From: CBDFGT01 sp965247225 | Lineage (GTDB): Bacteria; Pseudomonadota; Alphaproteobacteria; Rhizobiales; Rhizobiaceae | NCBI GenBank assembly: GCA_965247225.1 | Contig: CBDFGT010000029.1 | Coordinates: 124,001 to 188,000 of the forward strand | Direction: 5' to 3' | Length of the DNA stretch: 64,000 bases | Shown here: piece after piece, positions 25,749 to 35,147 of the stretch | Layout: every line of letters starts with the position of its first letter | How positions within the stretch are numbered: position 1 is the first letter of the stretch | The notes under the pieces: model-generated | Told to the model about the DNA's origin: nothing | Seen by the model: only the letters and a program-made list of their open reading frames with translations | Database searches by the model: none | Made by a program: the position numbers and the translations under genes

Positions 25749-26875
25749 AGAGACGCATGAAAGGCAGTCTTATCACATCTGCTGTGTTGCACGGTCTGGT
25801 GCTGGCTTTCGTGCTGTTGAAGGCCGGCGGTCCTGCGCAGTTCGACGTGTCCAATTCAGAATCCCTTCCGGTCAGTATCGTTCCCATCGAGGAACTGACG
25901 CAGATCCAGCAGGGCGACAAGAAGGCTCCGAAGAAGGAAAAAGCGGCACCAACGCCGACCAAGAAGCAGACCAAGGTAGAGAATGCCGAAAATTCCGGTG
26001 AAAATGATATTGATCTGAAGACGCCGCCGACACCGACGCTGAAGCCCGAAAATACAGAATCGGCGGCAGCCCCTGAAAAGTCAGACCCGGCCCCGCCGAC
26101 ACCTGATCCAAAGCCTGCGCCGACCAAGGACATCCAGAAGGAAACACCACAGACGGCGCCTGCAACGGAAGTTGCTGCAAAGGCCGAGCCGAAGGTGGAT
26201 GTGAAGCCGGACCCGGTCCAGAAGGCTATTGAGGATGCTCCGGCAGAGCCGGCACCAGCCGAAGCCCTGCCGGACAATGTGCCTGTGCCGCAGGTCAAGC
26301 CCAAGCCTGCACCGGAAGAGGCCAAGCCTGCTGACGAGAAGCCGGATGAAACCACGACCGATACAGCTCAGGCACAGACAGCCAAAACGGCTGACAAAAC
26401 CAGCAAAGAGACGAGGAAGGAATCCGCAAAGGCGTCTTCTTCCAAGGAAAGTGATTTCAATGCCGATGAGGTTGCTGCCCTTTTGAACAAGAAGGAGGCT
26501 TCCGGAGGGGGCGCGAAACGTTCCTCGGAGGAGGCTGCCCTGGGTGGCAAGAAGACAACCGGCGGATCAAAGCTCAGCCAGAGCGAGATGGATGCCCTCA
26601 AGGGCATGATCGAACAGAACTGGTCGATTATTCCGGGCATGGCTGATGCACAGGATGTGCGCATCCAGGTGAAATTCAATCTGGATGAATCCGGTGAAAT
26701 TGTCGGTGAACCGGAAGTCACGGCAACGGGTGGATCGGAAACCGCACGCGCTGCGCTGGCCGGAGGTGCGCGCCGCGCTGTCATGAAGTCGGCTCCGTTC
26801 AAGAACCTGCCTGCTGATAAATACGATGCCTGGAGCGAAGTTACTGTGAACTTTGATCCGAGCCAATTGATGTAA
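25745..26875 (+). CDS. tolA: TolA, periplasm-spanning protein
   Basis: 376 residues from a GTG that overlaps the tolR stop (GTGA); an ATG at 25757 is an alternative. One N-terminal span (LITSAVLHGLVLAFVLLKAGG), a long Pro/Lys/Glu/Ala-rich domain (about 60-260), then a TonB-like C-terminal domain (about 275-376: LKGMIEQNWSIIPGM, VQVKFNL-like strand, AVMKSAPFKNLPADKYDAW). TolA links the TolQR motor to TolB-Pal at the septum. The central region is proline-rich rather than the purely helical type of enterobacteria. Confidence 0.92.
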   Translation: MKRRMKGSLITSAVLHGLVLAFVLLKAGGPAQFDVSNSESLPVSIVPIEELTQIQQGDKKAPKKEKAAPTPTKKQTKVENAENSGENDIDLKTPPTPTLKPENTESAAAPEKSDPAPPTPDPKPAPTKDIQKETPQTAPATEVAAKAEPKVDVKPDPVQKAIEDAPAEPAPAEALPDNVPVPQVKPKPAPEEAKPADEKPDETTTDTAQAQTAKTADKTSKETRKESAKASSSKESDFNADEVAALLNKKEASGGGAKRSSEEAALGGKKTTGGSKLSQSEMDALKGMIEQNWSIIPGMADAQDVRIQVKFNLDESGEIVGEPEVTATGGSETARAALAGGARRAVMKSAPFKNLPADKYDAWSEVTVNFDPSQLM

Positions 26876-26897
26876 AATGCTGAAAGGCTAATCCACC

Positions 26898-28205
26898 ATG
26901 ATGAGACATTTATATTTCCGCTGCCTGCTGCTGATTGTCGGTCTGATGCCGGTTGCTGTCATGCCTGCCCATGCTGCCGTCGAGATCAATATCAACAAGG
27001 GCAATGTTGAACCTTTGCCTGTTGCGATTACGGATTTTCAGGCCACCGACGAGCTGGGAGCCAATATCACAGCCGTTGTGGCTGCCGATCTCAAGCGCTC
27101 CGGCCTGTTTGCACCGATTGACAAGGCAGCGTTCATTGAAAAGATCACCAATCCTGACCAGCCACCACGCTTTGACGACTGGAAAGTCATCAATGCCCAG
27201 GCGCTCGTGACAGGCCGTGTTGTCAAGGAAGGTGATGGCCGTTTGCGTGCGGAATTCCGTTTGTGGGACACTTTTGCAGGCAAGCAACTGACAGGCCAGC
27301 AGTTCTTTGCACAGCCTGCCAACTGGCGCCGTGTCGCCCATATCATTGCTGACCAGATCTATGAAAAGATCACCGGCGAAAAGGGCTATTTCGATACCCG
27401 TATCGTATTTGTTTCCGAAAGTGGCTCCAAGATTGACCGCAAGCGCCAGCTGGCCATCATGGACCAGGATGGTGCCAATGTGCGCACATTGACCAATGCC
27501 AATGATATTGTGCTGACACCGCGCTTTTCGCCGAACCAGCAGGAAGTGACCTATATGTCGTTTGAAGGTAACCAGCCACGGGTTTACCTTCTGCAACTGG
27601 AGACCGGACAGCGTGAAGTTGTCGGCAATTTTCCGGGCATGACATTCTCTCCGCGCTTTTCGCCGGATGGCCAGCGCGTTATCATGAGCCTTCAGCAGGA
27701 AGGCAATGCCAATATCTATACGATGGACCTGCGTTCGCGCACCACCACCCGCCTGACAGCAACGGCTGCCATTGACACATCGCCGTCCTATTCGCCTGAC
27801 GGCAGCAAGATTGTGTTTGAAAGCGACCGCGGCGGTCGCCAGCAGCTGTATGTCATGGGTGCGGATGGTTCCGGCCAGACCCGTGTTTCCTTCGGGGAGG
27901 GAAGCTATTCAACGCCCGTATGGTCGCCGCGCGGTGATCTGATTGCGTTTACCAAACAGTCCGGCGGCAAATTTTCCATCGGTGTCATGAAGCCGGATGG
28001 TTCGGGCGAACGGCTGCTGACGACAGGCTTCCACAATGAAGGTCCGACCTGGGCACCCAATGGTCGCGTCATCATGTTCTTCCGTCAGGATGCCGGTGCC
28101 GGCGGACCGCAGCTCTACTCAATCGATTTGACCGGATACAACGAACAGCGTATTGCAACACCGAATTTCGCGTCTGATCCGGCCTGGTCCCCGCTTCTGG
28201 AATAG
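26898..28205 (+). CDS. tolB: TolB, periplasmic beta-propeller protein
   Basis: 435 residues: signal peptide (LLIVGLMPVAVMPAHA), N-terminal alpha/beta domain to about residue 160, then a six-bladed propeller with the repeated core seen as FSPRFSPDGQRV, TSPSYSPDGSKI, STPVWSPRGDLI and GPTWAPNGRVI. TolB binds Pal and TolA in turn. Spacing of 22 bases after tolA indicates the same operon. Confidence 0.96.
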   Translation: MMRHLYFRCLLLIVGLMPVAVMPAHAAVEININKGNVEPLPVAITDFQATDELGANITAVVAADLKRSGLFAPIDKAAFIEKITNPDQPPRFDDWKVINAQALVTGRVVKEGDGRLRAEFRLWDTFAGKQLTGQQFFAQPANWRRVAHIIADQIYEKITGEKGYFDTRIVFVSESGSKIDRKRQLAIMDQDGANVRTLTNANDIVLTPRFSPNQQEVTYMSFEGNQPRVYLLQLETGQREVVGNFPGMTFSPRFSPDGQRVIMSLQQEGNANIYTMDLRSRTTTRLTATAAIDTSPSYSPDGSKIVFESDRGGRQQLYVMGADGSGQTRVSFGEGSYSTPVWSPRGDLIAFTKQSGGKFSIGVMKPDGSGERLLTTGFHNEGPTWAPNGRVIMFFRQDAGAGGPQLYSIDLTGYNEQRIATPNFASDPAWSPLLE

Positions 28206-28262
28206 GCGTGACACAATCACGCCTTTTTCCTGCCGCACACGGGTTTGAGGAAAAATCGCACA

Positions 28263-28278
28263 TTAACGGTTTGGTAAC
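28263..28278 (+). promoter_or_regulatory. CtrA-like site upstream of pal
   Basis: TTAA-CGGTTTG-GTAAC, one base off TTAA-N7-TTAAC, lies 81 bases before the pal ATG, inside a 153-base gap that probably holds a separate pal promoter. Inference from consensus only. Confidence 0.4.
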
Positions 28279-28358
28279 GATAATTGTTGAAGTGAGGTTA
28301 ACCCAGATCCGTTACGGTCTGGCAACCTTGATGCAAGTTTAAAATTAGGAGAACGGCC

Positions 28359-28895
28359 ATGAGCCATGTTCACACTCCGGCAGTTGGCCGTATGCAATCT
28401 CTCGCCCGCAACCCTGTCATGATTGCCATGGTCATGGCCCTGGCCCTGGCTGGCTGCAAATCCAAAAACGGTCTGCCTGACAATGCCAACCAGCTTGGCC
28501 TGAACGGTGCCAATGGCGTTGCCACACCCGGCTCAACACAGGACTTCACCGTCAATGTTGGCGACCGTATTTTCTTTGACACGGATTCCACGAGCATTCG
28601 CGCAGATGCTGCTGCCACTCTCGACCGTCAGGCCCAGTGGCTGGCACAATATCCAAACTATGCCATTACCGTTGAGGGTCATGCCGACGAGCGCGGCACA
28701 CGCGAATACAATCTGGCACTGGGCGCACGCCGTGCAACTGCTACCAAGGACTATCTGGCTTCGCGCGGTGTTAATCCCGGTCGCATGAAAACCATTTCCT
28801 ACGGCAAGGAAAAGCCTGTTGCCGTGTGCGACGACATTTCCTGCTGGTCGCAGAACCGTCGTGCTGTGACTGTTCTGGGTGGCGCAGGTTCCTGA
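28359..28895 (+). CDS. pal: Pal, peptidoglycan-associated lipoprotein
   Basis: 178 residues. The lipobox ALAGC gives Cys33 as the lipidated residue after a long N-terminus. The OmpA-like domain is complete (FFDTDSTSIRADAA; TVEGHADERGTREYNLALGARRA; SYGKEKPV; SQNRRAV). Pal tethers the outer membrane to the wall and is equivalent to Brucella Omp16. AGGAG precedes the ATG. A terminator follows. Confidence 0.96.
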   Translation: MSHVHTPAVGRMQSLARNPVMIAMVMALALAGCKSKNGLPDNANQLGLNGANGVATPGSTQDFTVNVGDRIFFDTDSTSIRADAAATLDRQAQWLAQYPNYAITVEGHADERGTREYNLALGARRATATKDYLASRGVNPGRMKTISYGKEKPVAVCDDISCWSQNRRAVTVLGGAGS

Positions 28896-28917
28896 TCCCG
28901 GCGACATTTTCGCATAT

Positions 28918-28950
28918 GAAGGCGGCTTTCGGGTCGCCTTTTTCTTTTTT
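28918..28950 (+). terminator. Rho-independent terminator after pal
   Basis: AAGGCGGC and a complementary GTCGCCTT arm close around TTTCGG, followed by a T-rich run (TTTTTCTTTTTT). It separates tol-pal from cpoB. Confidence 0.8.
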
Positions 28951-29070
28951 ACCATAGTTTGGCCGAACTCCGTTGCTTTTTGACGGCAATTGGAAAACGG
29001 TATGCAGGACAAGTTGCATCCTTGGCCGGTGTGATTTGCTTGAACGGGTCATATTTACAGGAACGATACA

Positions 29071-30090
29071 ATGAAAAAACCTATCATGGCGGGGATATTG
29101 ATGATCGCCGGGATGGCGGCTTCGTCCGCATCTGCGTTTCCACTCACAAAAATGGCGCAGGTTCCGCACAATGGCCTGCCTGTTGTCAGGATTCAGGCAA
29201 CAGATGCTGAAATCCGTGTTCAGCAGCTGGAGGATACGGTGCGTCAGTTGAACGGGCGCATTGAGGAAATGAGCTTCCAGCTTCTCCAGATGCAGGAACT
29301 CATCCGCAAAACCCAGGAGGATAATGAATTCCGCTTCCAGGAGCTGGAAAGCGGGAAGGGTGCAGGCAAGGGAACGGGTAAAAAGGCCGCGCTGGACGCG
29401 CCCGTGCTGCCACCAGCCGATGAAACGGCAGGCGTTGTTGCGCCTGCATCCAATGATGTCGCGGGAGCAGGTGCTGATGCAGCACCTGCCAACGACCCGA
29501 CGGTGGGTGTTCTGGGGGCCGTTGTGTTTGATGCCAATGGCAACCCTGTCCCCGTTGCCACGCCTCCGGCAGTTCAACAGGATGCGATTGCTTCCAGCCA
29601 GCCTGCACCGGAGGCTCCGGCTGTTATCGAGCAGCCGCTGGAGACCGGCCTGCCGGGTACGGCTGCCAGCACGCCTGTACCGTCGCAGGAAACCGCCTCT
29701 CTCGGGTCCAATTCCGAGGAGGTTTACAAGACGGCTTACAACTTTATCCTGTCGGGTGACTACAAGCTGGCAGAGCAGGGATTTCAGACCTATCTTTCGA
29801 CTTTCCCAGAGGGGGAACGCTCCGCAGATGCCAGTTTCTGGCTTGGTGAGGCCGAGTACAGCCAGGGCAATTTCACTGAAGCTGCCAAGACCTTTCTGAA
29901 TGCCCACCAAACCTATGGAAAATCGCCCAAGGCGCCGGAAATGCTCCTGAAGCTTGGCATGTCGCTCGCGCAGCTTGATGACAAGGATACAGCTTGCGCC
30001 ACATTGCGTGAAGTCACCAAACGCTATCCGAATGCCTCCAAACCCGTGAAGGCCAAAGTTGCCAGCGAGCAGAGCCGCCTTGCCTGCTGA
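29071..30090 (+). CDS. cpoB: CpoB (YbgF), Tol-Pal accessory TPR protein
   Basis: 339 residues: signal peptide (MAGILMIAGMAASSASA), a trimerising coiled coil (AEIRVQQLEDTVRQLNGRIEEMSFQLLQMQ, given here as its span at about residues 48-90), an Ala/Pro-rich linker and TPR repeats near the C-terminus (YNFILSGDYKLAEQGFQTYL; SFWLGEAEYSQGNF; EMLLKLGMSLAQL). CpoB coordinates PBP1b synthesis with Tol constriction. It lies 175 bases after pal, beyond a terminator, and runs into tilS. Confidence 0.92.
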   Translation: MKKPIMAGILMIAGMAASSASAFPLTKMAQVPHNGLPVVRIQATDAEIRVQQLEDTVRQLNGRIEEMSFQLLQMQELIRKTQEDNEFRFQELESGKGAGKGTGKKAALDAPVLPPADETAGVVAPASNDVAGAGADAAPANDPTVGVLGAVVFDANGNPVPVATPPAVQQDAIASSQPAPEAPAVIEQPLETGLPGTAASTPVPSQETASLGSNSEEVYKTAYNFILSGDYKLAEQGFQTYLSTFPEGERSADASFWLGEAEYSQGNFTEAAKTFLNAHQTYGKSPKAPEMLLKLGMSLAQLDDKDTACATLREVTKRYPNASKPVKAKVASEQSRLAC

Positions 30091-31444
30091 TTGTAATGTC
30101 AACGCTTCCGATGCCCGTCCGGTCGAGATTGCCTCCCGGTTTCTGGCGCATCTGAAGACACCTGCCTGTATTCTTGTTGCCGTATCCGGCGGAAGCGATT
30201 CCCTTGGTTGCCTGCTGGCGCTGACAAAAGCGGCCGCAAACCTGCCGAAAGGCACTGTTTCCATTCATGCTGCCACTGTCGATCACGCCCTGCGCTCCGG
30301 TTCTGCCGAAGAAGCGCAATGGGTGGCAGGGTTTTGCAAGACCCTTTCCATTCCCCACCATCTGCAGTCATGGTCCGGTGAAAAACCCCGGACCGGTCTT
30401 TCATCCGCGGCGCGCAATGCCCGTTATGACCTTTTGGCTGACATTGCGCGCCGGATCGGTGCGGATTGTCTGGTGACCGGACATACGGCAGACGACCAGG
30501 CCGAGACTGTGACCATGCGTGCGGCCCGCTCACCCCGCCAATGGGCCGGGCTGGCAGGTATGGCATCTGCCATGCTTCTGCAAAGGGATGTCTGGGTTTT
30601 CCGCCCCTTTCTGCCGGTGCGACGCCAGACGATCCGGGACTTTCTGGTGCGCGAAGGCATCCGCTGGATTGATGATCCGGGCAATTTCAACCGTGCCCAT
30701 GAGCGTGTTCGCGTGCGCCAGATGCTGGGTGAAACCGGGTCTGGCTTGCCTGGTTCCACAGCGCGGCATGGTCGGGAACGGGCACTGCTTTCCAGCCGGG
30801 CTGCAGCATTCTTGAGAGAAAACGTGCGCATATATGGCTGCAGTGTGGCCGGGATCATGCCGGATTGCGACAGTGCCGGAGATCATGTGCTCTTTGCCCT
30901 TGCAACGCTGATGGCGGTTCTGGGTGGCAGTGCCTACAGGATTGGACAAGACCAGACGGACATCGTGCGCGCGTTCTTGCAGCGTGGCGGGCGGCAACGC
31001 CTGAGCCTTGCACGGGTTGTGCTGGACCTGCGCGGAGACAGGCTTTACATCAGCCGCGAGGCAAGGCATCTTCCGGTGCTGGATGTTGCCGCTGGTACAC
31101 GTGCCGTGTGGGACGGCCGGTTTATCGTTGCGGCATCAACGGGCCGTCCTGTCAGAATCAGCGGGGAGGGCGATGTTGATCCGGCGCTTTGCAAGCCTTT
31201 GGACCTGTTGCCGGGCGGGGTGCGACAAAGAGCGATGAAAGCACTTCCGCATTCTGCTGCCATTGGCGGACATCATCGTTCTGACGATTGTGCCGCGCAA
31301 TTTCAGCCTTTCTTTGCTTTATTCGACCGTTTTTTGCCGGAATTCGAGTTTTCTCTGGCAAATGCAGTTGCGGAAATTTTTAAACAGCCGCAATACAGGC
31401 CAGCGCCTCTCAACAATGGTGCGGGAAACGGAGGTTCGGTTTGA
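30059..31444 (+). CDS. tilS: tRNA(Ile)-lysidine synthase TilS
   Basis: 461 residues with the PP-loop SGGSDS near residue 44, then VDHALRSGSAEEA and GHTADDQAETVTMR, all signature motifs. It makes lysidine at C34 of tRNA-Ile(CAU). The start is TTG at 30059, overlapping cpoB by 32 bases and preceded by GAAGG; a TTG at 30080 is an alternative. The C-terminal substrate-binding part is weakly conserved, as usual. Confidence 0.92.
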   Translation: MPASRAALPADCNVNASDARPVEIASRFLAHLKTPACILVAVSGGSDSLGCLLALTKAAANLPKGTVSIHAATVDHALRSGSAEEAQWVAGFCKTLSIPHHLQSWSGEKPRTGLSSAARNARYDLLADIARRIGADCLVTGHTADDQAETVTMRAARSPRQWAGLAGMASAMLLQRDVWVFRPFLPVRRQTIRDFLVREGIRWIDDPGNFNRAHERVRVRQMLGETGSGLPGSTARHGRERALLSSRAAAFLRENVRIYGCSVAGIMPDCDSAGDHVLFALATLMAVLGGSAYRIGQDQTDIVRAFLQRGGRQRLSLARVVLDLRGDRLYISREARHLPVLDVAAGTRAVWDGRFIVAASTGRPVRISGEGDVDPALCKPLDLLPGGVRQRAMKALPHSAAIGGHHRSDDCAAQFQPFFALFDRFLPEFEFSLANAVAEIFKQPQYRPAPLNNGAGNGGSV

Positions 31445-31450
31445 CCGCGC

Positions 31451-31479
31451 CTTGGCAAGACCACAACTCAACCCTATAT
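31451..31479 (+). promoter_or_regulatory. RpoH (sigma-32)-type heat-shock promoter of ftsH
   Basis: CTTGGC, 16 bases, then CCTATAT matches the alphaproteobacterial RpoH consensus (CTTG-N17/18-CYTAT). It lies just after the tilS stop and 57 bases before the ftsH ATG. ftsH is heat-inducible in other bacteria. Confidence 0.6.
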
Positions 31480-31536
31480 CAGGGTCCATGTGATGTTGCT
31501 GGCATTTGCCAGCTTCGATAATTTCAGGGGAGTTCT

Positions 31537-33480
31537 ATGAACCCTAATTTGCGTAACTTTGCCCTATGGGCAATTATTGCCCTGTTGCTGATCGCGCTGT
31601 TCAGCATGTTCCAGTCCGCGCCGGCTCAGACGGCATCGCGGGATATTCCCTATTCGCAGTTCCTGACGGAAGTGGAACAGGCGCGGGTTCGTGAAGTCGT
31701 GATTACCGGAAACCGGATTGTCGGCAGTTATGTCGATAATGGAACGGCCTTCCAGTCCTATGCGCCTGCCATTGATTCAGGCCTGGTGGACAAGCTCGAG
31801 GCGAAAAATGTAACTGTGACCGTGCGCCCCGAATCGGATGGATCATCGGGTATCATGAGCTATATCGGCACGTTGCTGCCCATGCTGCTCATTCTCGGTG
31901 TCTGGCTGTTTTTCATGCGACAGATGCAGGGCGGCTCACGCGGTGCGATGGGATTCGGGAAATCGAAAGCCAAGCTTCTGACCGAGGCACATGGCCGCGT
32001 GACATTCGAAGATGTTGCCGGTGTTGATGAAGCCAAGGAAGATCTGGAAGAGGTTGTTGAATTTTTGCGTGATGCGCAGAAGTTCCAGCGTCTGGGGGCC
32101 AAAATTCCGCGCGGTGTTTTGCTGGTCGGTCCTCCTGGTACAGGGAAAACCCTGCTGGCCCGTTCGGTTGCCGGCGAGGCCAATGTCCCGTTCTTCACGA
32201 TTTCCGGTTCGGATTTCGTGGAAATGTTTGTCGGCGTCGGTGCCAGCCGTGTTCGTGACATGTTCGAGCAGGCCAAGAAAAATGCACCCTGCATTATTTT
32301 TATCGATGAAATCGATGCTGTCGGTCGTCATCGCGGTGCCGGTCTTGGTGGTGGCAATGATGAACGTGAGCAGACGCTCAACCAGTTGCTGGTGGAAATG
32401 GACGGTTTTGAGGCCAATGAAGGCGTGATCCTGATTGCTGCGACCAACCGACCCGATGTTCTCGATCCGGCGCTGTTGCGGCCTGGACGTTTTGACCGTC
32501 AGGTTGTCGTTCCCAATCCGGATATTGTCGGTCGCGAACGCATTTTGAAAGTACACGTGCGCAATGTGCCTTTGGCACCCAATGTTGACCTGAAGGTTCT
32601 GGCCCGTGGCACGCCCGGCTTCTCCGGTGCCGACCTTATGAATCTTGTCAACGAATCTGCCCTGATGGCCGCCCGCCGCAACAAGCGTGTGGTCACCATG
32701 CAGGAATTTGAAGATGCCAAGGACAAGATCATGATGGGGGCGGAACGTCGCTCTTCTGCCATGACCGAAGCCGAGAAGAAGCTGACGGCCTATCATGAAG
32801 CCGGACATGCCATTCTTGCCCTGAAAGTTGCAGCAGCCGATCCCTTGCACAAGGCGACTATCATTCCGCGTGGTCGTGCGCTGGGCATGGTGATGCAGCT
32901 TCCGGAAGGAGACCGCTATTCCATGAGCTATACCTGGATGGTTTCGCGTCTGGAAATCATGATGGGTGGCCGCGTTGCCGAAGAACTGACCTTCGGCAAG
33001 GAAAACATCACCTCCGGTGCCTCTTCCGATATTGAACAGGCAACCAAGCTTGCCCGTGCGATGGTAACCCAATGGGGCTTTTCCGATGAGCTCGGGCAGG
33101 TTGCCTATGGTGAAAACCAGCAGGAAGTGTTCCTGGGCCATTCGGTTTCGCAGTCGAAAAACGTCTCCGAGGCAACCGCACAGACGATCGACAAGGAAGT
33201 GCGCCGTCTGATCGACCACGCCTATGAGCGTGCCCGTTCGATCATCACCGAGCACTATGATGCGTTTGTCACCATTGCCGAAGGTCTGCTGGAATATGAA
33301 ACATTGTCCGGTGATGAAATCCAGGCCCTGATGCGCGGCGAAAAGCCGAAGCGGGATCTTGGCGACGATACACCGTCAAGCCGTGGTTCGGCTGTTCCGA
33401 AGGCCGGGACGAAAAAGGACGGTCCCGCCAGTTCAAAAGGCGATGAAGCCGAAGGCGGGCTTGAACCTCAGCCACAATAA
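31537..33480 (+). CDS. ftsH: ATP-dependent zinc metalloprotease FtsH
   Basis: 647 residues. Two membrane spans (about residues 5-25 and 110-130), Walker A GPPGTGKT at 198-205, Walker B IIFIDEIDA, SRH with RPGRFDRQ and the zinc site HEAGH at 420-424. It degrades membrane proteins and regulators such as RpoH and LpxC. The C-terminal tail after 600 is hydrophilic and variable. It has its own heat-shock-type promoter and a terminator. Confidence 0.97.
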   Translation: MNPNLRNFALWAIIALLLIALFSMFQSAPAQTASRDIPYSQFLTEVEQARVREVVITGNRIVGSYVDNGTAFQSYAPAIDSGLVDKLEAKNVTVTVRPESDGSSGIMSYIGTLLPMLLILGVWLFFMRQMQGGSRGAMGFGKSKAKLLTEAHGRVTFEDVAGVDEAKEDLEEVVEFLRDAQKFQRLGAKIPRGVLLVGPPGTGKTLLARSVAGEANVPFFTISGSDFVEMFVGVGASRVRDMFEQAKKNAPCIIFIDEIDAVGRHRGAGLGGGNDEREQTLNQLLVEMDGFEANEGVILIAATNRPDVLDPALLRPGRFDRQVVVPNPDIVGRERILKVHVRNVPLAPNVDLKVLARGTPGFSGADLMNLVNESALMAARRNKRVVTMQEFEDAKDKIMMGAERRSSAMTEAEKKLTAYHEAGHAILALKVAAADPLHKATIIPRGRALGMVMQLPEGDRYSMSYTWMVSRLEIMMGGRVAEELTFGKENITSGASSDIEQATKLARAMVTQWGFSDELGQVAYGENQQEVFLGHSVSQSKNVSEATAQTIDKEVRRLIDHAYERARSIITEHYDAFVTIAEGLLEYETLSGDEIQALMRGEKPKRDLGDDTPSSRGSAVPKAGTKKDGPASSKGDEAEGGLEPQPQ

Positions 33481-33499
33481 GGTTTCGCTATAAAGTGCT

Positions 33500-33530
33500 G
33501 GCCGCCGTTGGAAATGCTGACGGCGGCCTT
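33500..33530 (+). terminator. Rho-independent terminator after ftsH
   Basis: GGCCGCCGT and ACGGCGGCC form a perfect nine-base-pair stem followed by TTTCT, 20 bases past the ftsH stop. Confidence 0.8.
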
Positions 33531-33641
33531 TCTGTGTGTAACAGGATGTGATTGTACAGACTGCAAAATATCGTGTTGAGGGTTTTCAATACCAAAATGT
33601 TACCGTGGCAAGAAAATTCAAGAACGATCCGGGAGTAAACG

Positions 33642-34982
33642 ATGGCGCGCAAATATTTCGGCACGGATGGCATTCGTGGTAAATCCAACAGTTTTCCAAT
33701 GACGCCGGATCTCGCCATGCGCGTTGGTGTTGCTGTTGGTACATTGTTCCGGCGTGGCAATCACCGGCATCGTGTGGTGATCGGCAAGGACACGCGCCTT
33801 TCCGGCTATATGCTGGAAAATGCCATGGTGGCTGGTTTTACTGCTGCCGGTGTTGATGTTTTCCTTCTGGGCCCCATCCCCACACCGGCTGTTGCCATGC
33901 TGACCCGTTCCCTGCGTGCCGATATCGGGGTTATGATCTCGGCGTCACACAATCCTTTTGAAGACAATGGTATCAAGCTTTTTGGCCCGGATGGCTACAA
34001 GCTTTCGGACGATCTGGAATTGCAAATAGAGGCCCTTCTGGACACGGATATCATGTCACAGCTGGCTTCTGCCTCCGATATCGGCCGGGCCAAGCGCATT
34101 GACGGTGACATTTACCGCTATATCGAATTCGTAAAGCGCACCCTGCCGCGCGATGTTACCCTCAACGGATTGCGGGTTGCCATCGATTGCGCGAATGGTG
34201 CTGCCTACAAGGCCGCGCCGACAGCCCTTTGGGAACTGGGTGCGGAAGTGGTGACCATTGGAAACGAGCCGAACGGGAAAAATATCAATCTGAATTGCGG
34301 CTCAACCCATACCTCCTCGCTCGTCAAGAAGGTTCACGAAGTGCGCGCCGATATCGGTATTGCCCTCGACGGCGATGCCGACCGGGTGATTATCGTCGAT
34401 GAAACCGGCACTGTTGTCGACGGTGACCAGTTGATGGCGGTGATTGCCGGTGCCTGGGCAGATGACGGATTGTTACGCGGCAACGGTATTGTGGCAACGG
34501 TCATGTCCAATCTCGGGCTTGAACGCCATCTGGGCGGACGTGGGCTCAATCTGGTGCGCACAAAGGTCGGAGACCGCTACGTGGTCGAGCATATGCGCGA
34601 ACATGATTTCAATGTGGGTGGCGAGCAGTCAGGCCACATCGTGCTGTCGGATTTCGGGACGACCGGTGATGGTCTCGTGGCGGCCCTTCAGGTGCTGGCC
34701 AGCGTCAAGCGTACCGGCAGACCCGTCAGCGAAGTCTGCCGCAAGTTTGAACCTGTTCCACAATTGCTCAAGAATGTGCGCTATTCCTCCGGAAAGCCTT
34801 TGGAGAACAAAGTGGTGAGGCAGGCGATCGAGGCTGCGGAAAACGAGCTGGCCCATCACGGGCGTCTGGTTATCCGGCCATCCGGCACCGAAACGCTGAT
34901 CCGGGTGATGGCAGAAGGCGATGACAAGGCCCAGGTCGAGCGTATTGTCAACGACCTGGTATCGGTCATTGCCAGGGTGTAG
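33642..34982 (+). CDS. glmM: Phosphoglucosamine mutase GlmM
   Basis: 446 residues, starting RKYFGTDGIRGKSN. The phosphoserine loop is ISASHNPFEDNGIK (active serine near residue 102), the metal loop is ALDGDADRVI and the sugar loop is GGEQSGHI; the phosphate site is RPSGTETLIRVM. It converts glucosamine-6-phosphate to glucosamine-1-phosphate for peptidoglycan and LPS. Adjacent to ftsH as in many proteobacteria. Confidence 0.97.
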   Translation: MARKYFGTDGIRGKSNSFPMTPDLAMRVGVAVGTLFRRGNHRHRVVIGKDTRLSGYMLENAMVAGFTAAGVDVFLLGPIPTPAVAMLTRSLRADIGVMISASHNPFEDNGIKLFGPDGYKLSDDLELQIEALLDTDIMSQLASASDIGRAKRIDGDIYRYIEFVKRTLPRDVTLNGLRVAIDCANGAAYKAAPTALWELGAEVVTIGNEPNGKNINLNCGSTHTSSLVKKVHEVRADIGIALDGDADRVIIVDETGTVVDGDQLMAVIAGAWADDGLLRGNGIVATVMSNLGLERHLGGRGLNLVRTKVGDRYVVEHMREHDFNVGGEQSGHIVLSDFGTTGDGLVAALQVLASVKRTGRPVSEVCRKFEPVPQLLKNVRYSSGKPLENKVVRQAIEAAENELAHHGRLVIRPSGTETLIRVMAEGDDKAQVERIVNDLVSVIARV

Positions 34983-35048
34983 GATATCAGGGCGGAGAGC
35001 GAACAGGTCGATATCCGCTCAATTTTCCGACATCGTTAATTTTTGTAG

Positions 35049-35065
35049 TTAATTTCAAATTAACC
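35049..35065 (+). promoter_or_regulatory. Perfect CtrA box upstream of the first outer-membrane barrel gene
   Basis: TTAA-TTTCAAA-TTAACC matches the full CtrA consensus TTAA-N7-TTAAC exactly. A further TTAA lies upstream at 35036-35039. The site is about 83 bases before the ATG at 35148. Confidence 0.6.
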
Positions 35066-35147
35066 TTTGGTGATCATTATCCATTCCAGAATCATGAAGG
35101 ACCGGCACCCGGCTGACCTTTGGACATTGGAGAATGGAGCACCATCG

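Noticed and set aside
28771..30264. Leftward 497-codon open frame
   Set aside because: Shadow of cpoB and the ends of pal and tilS; no ribosome-binding site or family motif.
31936..33255. Leftward 439-codon open frame
   Set aside because: Shadow of ftsH.
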